Origin: Homarus americanus
Taxonomy: Eukaryota; Arthropoda; Malacostraca; Decapoda; Nephropidae
Length of the DNA stretch: 64,000 nucleotides
Direction of reading: 5' to 3'
Assembly: GCF_018991925.1 (NCBI RefSeq)
Contig: NW_024732415.1
Location: 850,835 to 914,834, forward strand
Below the pieces are notes generated by a model, which saw only the letters and a list, made by a program, of their open reading frames with translations, made no database searches and had not been told where the DNA came from. The position numbers were made by a program, and so were the translations under genes. Below, in pieces: positions 46,478 through 57,508 of the stretch (positions are counted from its first letter, which is position 1; every line of letters starts with the position of its first letter).

Positions 46478-47110
46478 ACTCCCAGGATGTGCCACACTCA
46501 GCTGACGGTGGGAAGGAGAGAGGAGGAGGAAGAGGGTATCGAATGAGTGTGTTTTTTCCACCGAAGACCTTGAGTGTGTTGTGTTGAGTGTGTGCGTGTG
46601 TTAAGAGGTCCTTTGGTGAGTGTGTTAGGACCGAGGTTGAAATATAAAGGGAAGTTGATTATGAAGATTTGGGTGTCTAGACGGAGAAAGAGAGAGAGAG
46701 AGAGAATCAAGTGTTAAAAAGATCGACCCAACCAACAACCATCACGTCTCCTACCCTCTCTCTCTCGCTTTCTCTCTCTCTCTCTCTCTCTGTTAGTGAA
46801 TGATGCTTGACTCTCCGACCTTCCCTGCCCATCTGTGCCTCTACGCCCCCTCTTCCTTCCTCCTCCCCCTCTATGTGTCTGTGTCTTCCTCTTCTCATTA
46901 CACCCTCTATCTTTGTCTCTCTGTGGCTTCCCCCTCCCCTCCTTCTATCTGTTTGTGCCTTTCTCTTTCCCTCCCCCTCTTCACCTTCTCCCTACTCCTT
47001 CTCTTGCCGCCCTTTTCCTCCTCCCCTTCTGTCACCACCTCCACCTTCCATCAACCCCACCTATCCTACCTCCCCCTCTTCCCCCTCCTCCTTCCCCTCC
47101 CCACCTGTGG
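46430..47110. repeat. (GT)n, unique segment, pyrimidine tract
   Basis: (GT)n at about 46,432-46,477, unique sequence to about 46,685, (CT)n near 46,757-46,790, then CTCCCCCTCTT pyrimidines to 47,105. Confidence 0.8.
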
Positions 47111-47152
47111 TATTCCTCGCCTCACACGTTTAACTTGGATCCGTCATTTCAG

Positions 47153-47237
47153 GGCCAGTTCTTCCCTGGCCTGGCACACATCCAATCTGGAGGCCCTCAG
47201 TGGCACCCCCTACCCCCACATGCATGTGCTGCTGTGA
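47153..47237 (+). other. Exon-like segment ending in a stop
   Basis: A CCGTCATTTCAG acceptor precedes a frame ending NLEALSGTPYPHMHVLL-stop, with C- or G-ending codons in nearly every position. It sits between pyrimidine tracts and has no poly(A) signal close by. No family is recognised; chance remains likely. Confidence 0.15.
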
Positions 47238-47239
47238 AT

Positions 47240-47487
47240 TGCCTTGGCACTCTCCCCTCTCTTCTCTTTACCTCCCTCTCCCTCCGGCTGTCTCTCTTTC
47301 TCTCTCTCTTTATCTCCTCCCTTCCCTCAGTCCTTCCCTAACCTCCCTCTCTCCTCTCTCTGTCCCTCCTTCTCTCTTTTTCTCCTCCCTTCTCCTCCTC
47401 CCTAACCCCCCTTCCTTCTCAATGCATTTTTTCTCCCTTGGACCTGTTTCACTGACGCTTATAGTTACCTAACCACCCGCAGGATTA

Positions 47488-47518
<31 letters not shown>

Positions 47519-48110
47519 CAGAGGTTGGAGTGTTGGGACGGAAACTTTGAAGGAGTGTAAGGAGGGAAGGAGGGGTAGAGGAGGGGAGAATGAGGGAGAA
47601 AGGGAGATAGGGAGAGAGGGTGAGGGGTTCAGGAAGAGAGAGTGAGGGGTCCAGGAGGAGTAAGAGTGAGTGAGTGAGAGGGAAAAAGGGAGAATGAGAG
47701 AGGAAGGGAGACAGAGAGAGGAAGGGGGAGGGAGGGGTCCAAGGAGACACACCCCAGGGAGCTTCCTATGATGCAACAACTCCACGTGACACTCAGGGAG
47801 GGAGGCAAGAGTCCGTCAGGCGAAGGACTCAGTGACCACAAGGACTCAAGATCCACAAGGACTCAGAGACCACAAAAAGGTCCTTCCCCTCACTCACCCC
47901 TTCCCTCTCCCCTCACTCACCCCTTCCCTCTCCCCTCACACACCCCTTCCCTCTCCCCTCACTCACCCCTTCCCTCTCCCCTCCACCCCTTCCCTCCCCC
48001 TCACTCACCCCTTCCCTCTCCCCTCACACACCCCTTCCCTCTCCCCTCACTCACCCCTTCCTTCTCCCCTCACACACCCCTTCCCTCTCCCCACACCCTC
48101 TGAGTACTCT
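47240..48110. repeat. Pyrimidine, purine and CTCACTCACCCCTTCC tracts
   Basis: C/T tract to about 47,445, (CA)n near 47,490-47,520, a purine tract at about 47,530-47,745, and eight or nine CCCTTCCCTCTCCCCTCAC units (24 bp) at about 47,880-48,105. Confidence 0.85.
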
Positions 48111-48174
48111 CCCCTCTAATTGGATTATCCTGTCCCCTTGTACTGAACACTCTTTCTCCCCTCGTAATTCAGTG

Positions 48175-48475
48175 TGACGGAAGTGAGAATGATAGGGTGA
48201 GAGTGATGAAGTGAGAGTGATAGGGTGAGAGTGATGAAGTGAGAGTGATAGGGTGAGAGTGATGAAGTGAGAGTGAGTGGTGAAAGTGAGAGGTGAGAGA
48301 GAGAAGAGTGAGAGAATGAGTATTGACAAATTAAGGTTACTACTTCTACTACAACAACAACTACTATAACTTATACTACTACTACTACAAGTGCTACTAC
48401 TACTTTTATTACTACTACTGCTACTACCACAACTACTAGTACTACAACCACAACAACTACTACTACTACACACAG
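48175..48475. repeat. 28-bp GTGATGAAGTGAGAGTGATA array and (CTA)n
   Basis: Four units at about 48,180-48,275, purine-rich sequence to 48,320, then CTACTA triplets at about 48,343-48,470. Confidence 0.85.
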
Positions 48476-48525
48476 CCTCTTTACAGCTGAGGGACAACAG
48501 TAGTATTATCACCATTAGGAGGAAA

Positions 48526-48631
48526 TGACGTCAGGCGACATTTATGAATGACTCTTAAAATAAACAAATTATTTATGAATGAACTACTTGGGTGACGTCA
48601 CAGCTTATCAATGAACTAAGTAGTGACGTCA
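48526..48631. promoter_or_regulatory. Three full TGACGTCA palindromes in 106 bp
   Basis: Exact CRE words at 48,526, 48,593 and 48,624. The last two lie in a short duplication (GGTGACGTCAC ... TTATCAATGAACT). No neighbouring gene is recognised. Confidence 0.3.
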
Positions 48632-48890
48632 CGGGTTATCAATGAACTGTCATATTAACACACACACCCACACCCCCTCTCCCCAAAAACACACACACAC
48701 ACACAGAAACCCCCAAAATACACACACACACACACAGCCAGTTAGAAACATTCGTACGCCTCCAGTTAAAGTATGAGATCCAATTAACCAGTTAGATACA
48801 CTCTCCCACCACCAGTTAAGGGCAAAGACAGTTAAGATAAGGCCCTCAGAGACTCCTGGCCTCCCTGAGTGTGTCTTTCACTACCGACTC

Positions 48891-48902
48891 CTAGTTATAT
48901 AA
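48891..48902 (+). promoter_or_regulatory. TATA-box-like TTATATAAGAAG
   Basis: TATATAAGAAG also occurs at 18,032. It lies about 260 bp downstream of the CRE cluster. No initiator or open frame follows, so this is weak. Confidence 0.15.
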
Positions 48903-49125
48903 GAAGCCCCGTCACGAGTATAATTGGACTGAGACTAAACCCCCCCTTTTCTTCTTTCTTCCCTCCCTTTCCCTCAAATACAAGATCCCGAGGTAATAGG
49001 AGGGTCAGTGCCTATCCTGTTACACCGTCAGGAGAGCTCTGGTGGGTGTTATCTTCCCTCTGAGTTCATCCCCAGGTTTCCTTTCTTCTGCAGGAGGTGA
49101 GGCGGAGTACGAGATGTTTTCCAGA

Positions 49126-49170
49126 TTTCCCGCCAAAATGTTTAAAATATTTTATCTTTCCCGCCAAAAA
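49126..49170. promoter_or_regulatory. Two tandem E2F-like sites TTTCCCGCCAAAA
   Basis: Exact copies at 49,126-49,138 and 49,157-49,169, each followed by a TAAAATATTTTATC word. The repeat is a 31-bp duplication. TTTCCCGCCAAA is the E2F/DP consensus. Confidence 0.25.
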
Positions 49171-49494
49171 TTATAAAATATTTTATCCTGCTTTCACGTA
49201 TTTCAAAGATTACAGTACACTAATGAGTTGTTTATAAATAATTAAATAGAATCCCTAATTACCTTCATCTCTCAAAAACATAAACTTGATTAAATAGAAA
49301 AAAAAATAATATAAAACATTTTAAAACAGTACGACGTGAAATCCACCAGTGTCTATTAACCGGCCTGCCAGACGTAAGAGAGCTACTGTCTTTAATAATA
49401 GTGTAACAGATTCCTCCTCTCTGTCAGCCCTCTCGTAAAGACTGATACACTACTGTTTGTTTTGTTTGGCTACTTGAAGGTTTATTACTGCTGC

Positions 49495-49895
49495 TGCTGG
49501 TGGAGTGGGGTGAGAGGGCATGGTAGAGTGGGGTTAGAGGGCATGGTGGTTGGTGGTAGTAGTAGTGGTGGTAGTGGTGGTGGTGATTGGTGGTGATGGT
49601 GGTGGTTGGTGGTGGTGGCTGTAACGGTAGTGGTGGTGGTGGTGGTGGTGGTGGTAGTAGTGGCGTGGTGGTAGTGGTGGTGGTAGTAGTGGTGGTGGTG
49701 GTGGTAGTAGTGGTGGTGGTAGTAGTGGTGGTGGTGGTAGTAGTGGTGGTGGTGGTGGTGGTGGTAGTAGTGGTGGTGGTAGTAGTGGTGGTGGTGGTGG
49801 TGATGGTAGTAGTGGTGGTGGTGGTAGTAGTGGTGGTGGTGGTGGCATCAGACCCTCCACCGTGAACCAACACACACACACACACACACGATGCT
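49495..49895. repeat. (GGT)n/(AGT)n triplet array and (CA)n
   Basis: About 300 bp of GGTGGTAGT triplets (49,555-49,846), then (CA)n at about 49,871-49,889. The poly-Thr, poly-Pro and poly-Val frames of up to 167 codons are artefacts. Confidence 0.95.
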
Positions 49896-50087
49896 CTCTG
49901 TTGCTTGTCTTCACTAATACATAACATAACTGTACATTGATAATATTTACATAAAACATATTATATTTATCTATTTATTATCTAAAACTATATTAATTCA
50001 TTTACTAATATATAATACAGTATTTCTTCCTTTACTGAATACATAAAGTAATACATAATATAATTGTACACACATACCTTTAGCTGT

Positions 50088-50310
50088 AGTGCAGTGGTCC
50101 AGTGGATACAGCACTCGCCTCCTGTTACATGGGTCGGTGGTTCGATCCCAGTTCACCCAGCTGTAAATGAGTAACTCAGTTTACAATTTGGGAAAGTGAA
50201 GACGGTCGAGAGCTGTACTGGCCAGACAGCCTCCTTGTGTACCGGAGGCTTAGTATACTGTGTGTTGTATCCACACTGTCCCTAACTAGAAGTCACACCT
50301 ATGAGACCCA
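50088..50310 (+). mobile_element. tRNA-derived SINE
   Basis: TGGTCCAGTGG at 50,095-50,105 matches the pol III A-box (TRGYNNANNGG). GGTTCGATCCC at 50,139-50,149 matches the B-box (GGTTCGANNCC). Their 44-bp spacing is that of a tRNA gene. The arms do not pair well enough for a functional tRNA, and a tRNA-unrelated body with CACCCAGCTGTAAATGAGTA follows. The 3' end is set only by eye and no target-site duplication is evident. Confidence 0.6.
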
Positions 50311-50700
50311 GTTTTCACCTCTACTTAATACATAATACAGTAAAGTTATTTTATTTTTACTTAATACATAAATAAATCTATACTGTGTCCTGAGATATAC
50401 CCCAAAATACGTTAACACTAACATCACACTTAACTTCCCAGCCTGCTGTTGCACCTTAACAGTCCAAGAGGCCATAACGCTATACATTAACGACACAAAA
50501 CACCGATTATCGAACTGGTCTGAGATCGTGTTGTGATATATCCACCCATGATATTTGGTTAGAATCCCTGGTAGTTTGTTTAAGTTATCACGTGGACAAA
50601 TCTTAAAGTGACGGTCTGACGGAAGGACGCACGGATGGGGAGTGTATAAGTAGGTAGTACTCATATTTATTGTTCGAATTATTTTGTCTTCCTTTTTTCC
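50311..50700. other. Unique sequence next to the SINE
   Basis: A 121-codon minus-strand frame (50,299-50,664) is not low-complexity but shows no domain I recognise. It may belong to an older transposable element. Not called as a gene. Confidence 0.3.
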
Positions 50701-50714
50701 CCATTTTTATCACC

Positions 50715-51065
50715 TTTTCCTCTCTCTCTCTCTCCCCCACTCACCCCCTCAAACTTCTCCCCACTCACCCCTCAAACCTCTCCCCCACTCACCCTCAAAC
50801 CTCTCCCAGCACCTCACCCTCAAACCTCTCCCCACTCACCCCTCAAAACCCTCCCCCACACACCCTCAAACTTCTCCCCCACTCACCCTCAAACCTTCTC
50901 CCCCACTCACCCCTCAAACCTCTCCCCCCTCCCACCACTCCTTCATCCACCCATCCCTCTTACTTATCTCCCCTCTTATGGGTTGAGGGGAGAGCATGGG
51001 GTGAGGGGATCCACTTGTGTATGGGTGATGACCTTTCTAGCCTGTCCAACTCCCCTCCCCCCCTC

Positions 51066-51110
<45 letters not shown>
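50715..51110. repeat. CCCACTCACCCTCAAACCTCT minisatellite and (CT)n
   Basis: Nine units of 21 to 25 bp at about 50,740-50,930, and (CT)n at about 51,070-51,107. Confidence 0.9.
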
Positions 51111-51116
<6 letters not shown>

Positions 51117-51159
51117 GGAGCGTCAGTAGTTAATTGTCAGGTAGTGTCATAAAACCATA

Positions 51160-51580
51160 AAACAATGTCAGCAAATAGTGTCAGCCAGTAGGTCGTGTCA
51201 TAATGCAATATCAGCAGATAGTGTCAGCCAAGAGATAGTGTCAGCAAGTCAGGGCGGCTCAGAGGAATTTAAGGTGACAGGTCAATAAACAGAGGGAGAA
51301 GGTACAGTGCCAAACAGTGACTGGCACTGTATCCGGTTCTCAACGAGGCATTGTAACCGGCACCCTGTATTCGGCCGGTGACTTAATGTAACCGGAATTA
51401 TATCTGCATTTAAATTTGTACCAAAATCGAACCTTTTAATTGTTACTGCATAAAATATTCAAATTAACACTTAACTTGACATAGTACACCTAACTTAACC
51501 TAACCTGACCTCACCTGACCTTACCGAGGTAGTTAAATGTACAAGAGGGGATTAATCTGTTCTCTCACGTATCTTCACTG
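51160..51580. other. AGTGTCAGC units and unique sequence
   Basis: Five diverged ATAGTGTCAGCA units at about 51,165-51,255, then unique sequence with GTAACCGG words at about 51,350-51,390 and a short CCTAACCTGACC stretch at about 51,495-51,520. Confidence 0.5.
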
Positions 51581-51581
51581 T

Positions 51582-52150
51582 ATTGTTAGATAGATAGATA
51601 GATAGATAGATGAATAGAGCGAGAGGGTTCAGTATCTCCATAGCTCTCTCTCTCTTTCTCTCTGTCCCCTCTCTCTCTCTCTCCCCTTGGTTGAGTGGTG
51701 ATGGATAAACAGACTAAGAATGTGTTTCTTGGGTAGTAATGATCCGCCCACAGAGCAGCCCCTGTCTTCACGCCCACGACTACTTACACACACCCACACT
51801 ACTTACACACGCCCACTACTTACACACAAAGCTCCTTACTTTACACACCCACCACAACACAGTCTTTACTTACACACACCCACTACTAACACAGTCTTTA
51901 CTTACACACGCCCACTACTACTTACACATTCCCACACTACTTACACACGCCCACTACTACTTACACACGCCCACTACTACTTACACACGCTCACTACTAC
52001 TTACACACGCCCACTACTACTTACACACGCCCACTACTACTTACACACACTCACTACTTACACACCCCCACACTACTTACACACGCCCACTACTACTTAC
52101 ACACCCCCACACTACTTACACACAATCTTTACTTACACACGCATGACTAA
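51582..52150. repeat. (GATA)n and CTACTTACACACGCCCA array
   Basis: GATAGATA at about 51,590-51,611. From 51,778 to 52,140 about 18 units of 17 to 21 bp with core ACTACTTACACACGCCCACT. Confidence 0.9.
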
Positions 52151-52199
52151 CACAAGGCTCCACCTCACACTACCTTCCTTCTCCTCCTCCTAATCTCCT

Positions 52200-52850
52200 T
52201 CCCTTTCCTTCTACCCAACATGTAGCACAACATACAGTGACCCAACAAGGATATTTTTAACCCCGTGACCTTAACGTATGCAAATGAGGTATCCTGGACC
52301 GAAAATAGTGCCAGTAAAGTGCCACATAGTCTTGAAGGCACTGACCCGTAACTGTTCTTGTGTCTGTATATGAAAATTGATCTAGAATGATGTTAATTTG
52401 TACCTGGATAATTAACTCGTTACATGTATAATAACAGTCAGCAGTTAACAGTTAAATAGTCACAGTCGATAGTTAACAGTCAACAGTTAAGACCAGTTCA
52501 CATTACCTTATTTTATCGTGAAGAATTTGCCTGCTTTTGGTTATTAATGAATGTAATCACACCTGGAGAACACCTGTCTTAACGCTTTTATACCTGGAGT
52601 ACACACACACACTCACACACACACACACACTCACACACACACACACTCCAACACCTCCATTACCCCAGTGCAAGCCCCTCCCTACCAGGAGCTGGGCCAG
52701 TGCCATCTAGTGCCAGGTGATGGGGGTGACCTGAGGTCCACCTAGGGGCTTGCTTTCTCTCAATTGAAGCTCATCCCCAGAGCAGCGTGGCACCCTTACC
52801 CCGCGGTCACGAGGCCCTTCGATGCCACTTGACTCTCAGATAAGGGAAGA
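52200..52850. other. Mostly unique sequence with a short (CA)n
   Basis: GTTAACAGT words at about 52,437-52,490 and interrupted (CA)n at about 52,603-52,648. Nothing coding is recognised. Confidence 0.4.
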
Positions 52851-52854
52851 GGGT

Positions 52855-53130
52855 GACCAAGAGCCAAGGGGAGGGGTGAGGAAGAGAGGTAAGGAGGGAG
52901 GAGGGAGGTAAGAAAGGTAGTGAGGGAGGGAGGTAAAAGAGGTAGGGAGGGAGGTTAAGGAAGAGAGGGAGGGTGAGAAAGTGAGGGAAGGGGGTAAGGG
53001 AGGGAGGTTAAGGAGAGGGAGAGTGAGAAAAAAGGGAGGAGTGATAAAAGGGGGAGGAGGGAGGTAAGAAATAGAGAACGGTAAGAGAAGGAGAAGGGAG
53101 GGAGGGAGAGAGGGAGGGAGGGAGGTAAGA
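52855..53130 (+). repeat. Polypurine tract
   Basis: GGGAGGTAAG/GAGGGAGG over about 275 bp. The 119-codon minus-strand frame is compositional. Confidence 0.85.
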
Positions 53131-53279
53131 GAGGCAACAGTTGTCTTGTGTGTGTGTAATAATGTCTTTAAGAGCTTGAACAAATATTCCTTCATGATAT
53201 TTTAGTCAGTTGATATCTTAATGACACGATAAGATGATACATAGAGAGTAATAATAATAATAATGGCAAGAATATCAAA

Positions 53280-53589
53280 CAATAACTAGAAAGAGAGAAA
53301 CAGAGACAGACAGAGAAGCGAGAGAGAAACAGACACAGACAGACAGACAGACACAGACAGACAGACAGCTGGGGTTGGCACCGTCTACAATTACAGTGGG
53401 TGTCGGTCTGTCGGTCGCTCGGTTAAAAGAAACAACACACACACAAAAAAAAACATATTCGTCTTCAATTGGATAATATGGTCAGGTGTTTGATGTCAGT
53501 AGATATATAATGTCTTGTGATTGGTGGGTTGGCTCTTTGTTGTGGCCAATCAAGGCGAAGGACTGACAGACTGTTCGAGGAGATCCATC

Positions 53590-53625
<36 letters not shown>

Positions 53626-53637
53626 TGCTTTATTATT

Positions 53638-53692
<55 letters not shown>

Positions 53693-54125
53693 TATCAAAG
53701 GCTGTTGGAAGTGTTGTTTTTCCTGATAAACTTTTGGAAAATATATAAGCAAACAAACAAACAAACACGCTATAGCAACTGGGTCAGAACAAACAAACAA
53801 ACAAACACACAAACAACAACTGAACCAGATAAACAAACGGCCACACTTGACCACATGAATTAAATTTGACTGACAGACAGACTTTCACTCTTGACAGATG
53901 TGTTTGTTTGTTTGTCTGTCTGGCCCAATTGTTTGTAACCGTTTGTTTGTTTGTTTATCTGACCCCAGTTGTTTAATATGTTTGTTTGTTGTTGTTCCCC
54001 GCTATCCATGGAGAGGAAGGATTAAGAATATTATGGCTTCCGTGTGTTTGTTTGTGTTTGTGTCTGTGTGTCTGTGTACGTCTGTGTACGTCCGTGTGTC
54101 TGTGTACGTCCGTGTGTCTGTAACT
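53280..54125. repeat. CAGA, (CT)n, (GT)n and (AAAC)/(GTTT) tracts
   Basis: CAGACAGA at about 53,300-53,368, (CT)n at about 53,594-53,622, (GT)n at about 53,640-53,690, ACAAACAAAC at about 53,750-53,835, its GTTTGTTT counterpart at about 53,900-53,995, and CTGTGTACGTC units to 54,122. Confidence 0.85.
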
Positions 54126-54329
54126 ACAACCTGATATAAAATCCCTTACATAATTTTCACTTTTATTAAATACAAACAAAAAACAATAGAGCCAATCCAA
54201 CCCTTAACTACCTGTAAGTGCTTGTTAAGAGAGGTACTTAACAAGCCTTAACTACCACCTCGTTTGTATCTGCCAATCAACCACTACTACAACTGGTTAT
54301 TAAACAAGTGACTAACAGGAGACAACCAC

Positions 54330-54535
54330 TTGATCACCATTACGATACTAGTAACTACCACAACTACAACCATTAAGATACTAGTAACTACCACAACTAC
54401 AACCATTAAGATACTAGTAACTACCACAACTACAACCATTAAGATAATAGTAACTACCACAACTACAACCATTAAGATACTAGTAACTACCACAATTATA
54501 ACTATCACGATATTAGTAATTACGACAACTACCCC
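54330..54535. repeat. 33-bp ACTAGTAACTACCACAACTA minisatellite
   Basis: Six units, period 33 bp, so frames stay open on both strands. Confidence 0.95.
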
Positions 54536-54709
54536 CTCCTCCCCTCGCCCCCTCCATCAACACCCCATCAATCATCCACCCCCTCCACACCTCATCCCCC
54601 CACCCCCACGTCAACGTTCCCTTAACAACCACATTACTTAACAAGAAGCCAAAACAGTTACCCAATTGTTAAAACACTTCCGTCCAGGGCAGCAGCTGAC
54701 CCAAAGACC

Positions 54710-55180
54710 CTGACCTCCTGCACCCTGATCCCTACTCCCTCACCACCCCTTACCCCCTGCTCCTCACCAACCCCTACCCCTGACTACCCCTTACCCTTCA
54801 TACCCCCTACCCCTCACTACCCCTTTCCCCTTATATGTCAGAAAGTTTCATCCAATTTCTTGCAGTTTCATATGTTTGACCCATCAAAGTTTCCATATGT
54901 GCCAGAAAGTTCCACATGTGTCAGAACTATCAAACATACATATGACACATCACTAAGGTGTCATATGTGCCAGAAAGTTCCACATGTGTCAGAACTATCA
55001 AACATACATGACACATCACTAAGGTGTCATATGTGCCAGAAAGTCCCACATGTGTCAGAACTATCAAACTTGCATATGACACATCACTAAGGTGTCATAT
55101 GTGCCAGAAAGTCCCACATGTGTCAGAACTATCAAACTTGCATATGACACATTATGAGGGTGTCATATGTGTCATTCTGC
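54710..55180. repeat. CCCCTACC units, then four copies of a 66- to 69-bp unit
   Basis: CCTTACCCCCTGC words at about 54,735-54,830. CATATGTGCCAGAAAGT recurs at about 54,893, 54,962, 55,028 and 55,096, with GACACATCACTAAGGTGT closing each unit. Confidence 0.9.
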
Positions 55181-55324
55181 AGCTGGGTCGACTCAGGGCG
55201 GGATAAGAAGCTAGTCAAATCCTATTATCTTAACTTATAATTTTATAAGTATATGAGACATAACTTTTTTTGTAAGTATAGAAGTATTTTAGAAGAACGT
55301 GACGCCATAAGTGAGGAGACGTAA

Positions 55325-55877
<553 letters not shown>

Positions 55878-55949
55878 TACCCCCGGAAGACCTTTGTTTC
55901 ATCAGTGAGTTATTTATGTATCCTTCCTGTAACCAATGGACAACGCGAC

Positions 55950-56215
55950 GCCTAACCTAACCTAACCTAACCTATCCTATCTTAATCTAACCTGTCCTGT
56001 GCCATCGTAACCCAACCTAACCTTATCCTATCCTGAGCTATCCTAAACTAACCTAACCTGTCCTGAGCTATCCTATCATATCTTAACCTAACCTAACCTG
56101 AGCTATCCTATCATAGCTTAACCTAACCTATCCTATCCTGAGCTATCCTATCATATCTTAACCTAACCTATCCTATTCTGAGCTATCTTACCCTACCCTA
56201 AACTCCCTATCTCTT
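55950..56215. repeat. CCTAA/CCTAT degenerate telomere-like block
   Basis: Perfect CCTAA units at about 55,951-55,972 degrade into TCCTATCCTGAGCTATCC units that themselves repeat about every 50 bp. The block ends about 220 bp before the first recognised acceptor of the cyclase gene. Confidence 0.8.
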
Positions 56216-56261
56216 CTCCCCAACAAGCCATTTCCCCTCTCCCCCTCCCACCACCATTAAC

Positions 56262-56438
56262 CTCCCACCCCCTCTCCACCACAACACTACTAACCTCCCT
56301 CACTTCTCTCCCCCAACAGGTCATCTCCCCCTCTCCACCAACAACACTACTAACCTCCCTCACTTCTCTCCCCCAACAGGTCATCTCCCCCTCTCCACCA
56401 ACAACACTACTAACCTCCCCATTTCTCTCCCCACACAG
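56262..56438 (+). repeat. About 60-bp array that repeats a splice acceptor
   Basis: Units carrying CTAACCTCCCTCACTTCTCT followed by CCCCCAACAG|GTCATC end at 56,319 and 56,379. The third, diverged copy ends CTCTCCCCACACAG at 56,438, the acceptor-like site 31 bp before the start codon. Spacing is 60 and 59 bp. Each copy has a polypyrimidine tract and an AG. Confidence 0.8.
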
Positions 56439-56469
56439 GCCGTCACCCCCTACCTCAGTACGGGTTGCC

Positions 56470-56637
56470 ATGTACGGCCTATTGGTAGAGAACTTCAGTG
56501 AATACATCAAACAACAGTATGGGGAGGATATGTGGGAACAGATACGCCACCATGCTAATATTGACCAGCCCGCCTTCAGCACCCACCGAGTTTATAGCGA
56601 GAATGTCTTACCGCGTCTCGTTAAATCCGCCGCCAAG
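56470..56637 (+). CDS. Gyc88E: Exon 1: residues 1-56, start of H-NOX
   Basis: Begins with [20 protein letters not shown], the characteristic H-NOX N-terminus, so the ATG at 56,470 is well supported. It ends in phase 0 at AAG|GTGAGT, a strong donor. An acceptor-like site at 56,437-56,438 suggests a short 5' UTR in the same exon; a further upstream UTR exon cannot be seen. Confidence 0.95.
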
Positions 56638-57465
56638 GTGAGTCTTCTCGTTGTCTGTGTGTGTGTCTTGTTTTGTTGTGTAGTTATAGCTTTTCTTTCT
56701 CTCTCTCTCTCCTTCTTTTCTTTCGTCTCTTCCTTATTCACCTTCTACCATGCTCCCTATATCACCCTCTCACTCACTCTCCCTCTACTCTCACCCTCCC
56801 TCTACCTCCCACCCTCACTCTCCCTCTATTCTCACCCTCTCTCACCCTCCTCCGGTCTCCAACAGATACTGGACGTGACCAACGATGCCCTCATGTTCCG
56901 TATGGGAGAGTTCTTCGTCGAGTTCGTGGGTCAGTATGGATACGACCGAGTCCTCTCCGTCCTTGGCCGACACGTCAGAGATTTCCTTAATGGTGAGATT
57001 ATTGTTTTTTGAGGGGTTATTCATCTCTTATTATCCGGACTGTTTGTGTTTATCCGGATTCTGTTTTTCGTTTGTCCGGGCCAATTTTACCATTTATCCG
57101 GACTGTTTTCCTTAATCCGGACTTCTTTTTCGTTTACCTGGACTGCTTTAGAGTATACCCATTATCCAACCCACGATCCATTATACCCATGACCCATTAT
57201 GCCGCAGGACTGGATAACCTTCACGAATACCTCAAGTTTTCATACCCCCGCATGCGGCCGCCGTCCTTCTTCTGCGAGAGTGAGTCGAGCACCGGGATGA
57301 TTCTTCACTACCGCTCCAAGCGACGAGGGTACGCCCACTACACCATGGGTCAGATCACACAGGTGGGTCATCGTGGGTTATTTCATACAGGTGGGTCATC
57401 GTAGGTTAATTCATACAGGTGAGTTATCGTGGGTTAGTTTATACAGGTGTGGTATCGTGGGTTAC

Positions 57466-57508
<43 letters not shown>

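Noticed and set aside
49424..49959. Poly-Thr, poly-Pro and poly-Val frames up to 167 codons
   Set aside because: Translations of a (GGT)n/(AGT)n triplet array in three frames.
50088..50160. Functional tRNA gene
   Set aside because: Box spacing is right, but the acceptor and T stems do not pair well, and a tRNA-unrelated body follows.
50299..50664. 121-codon minus-strand frame next to the SINE
   Set aside because: Not low-complexity, but no domain, start context or splice support. More likely part of an old transposable element.
57009..57404. 131-codon frame reading into exon 3
   Set aside because: Only the part from 57,208 to 57,362 is exon 3 of the cyclase. The upstream part is intron 2 and the tail is intron 3 read-through to a TAG.
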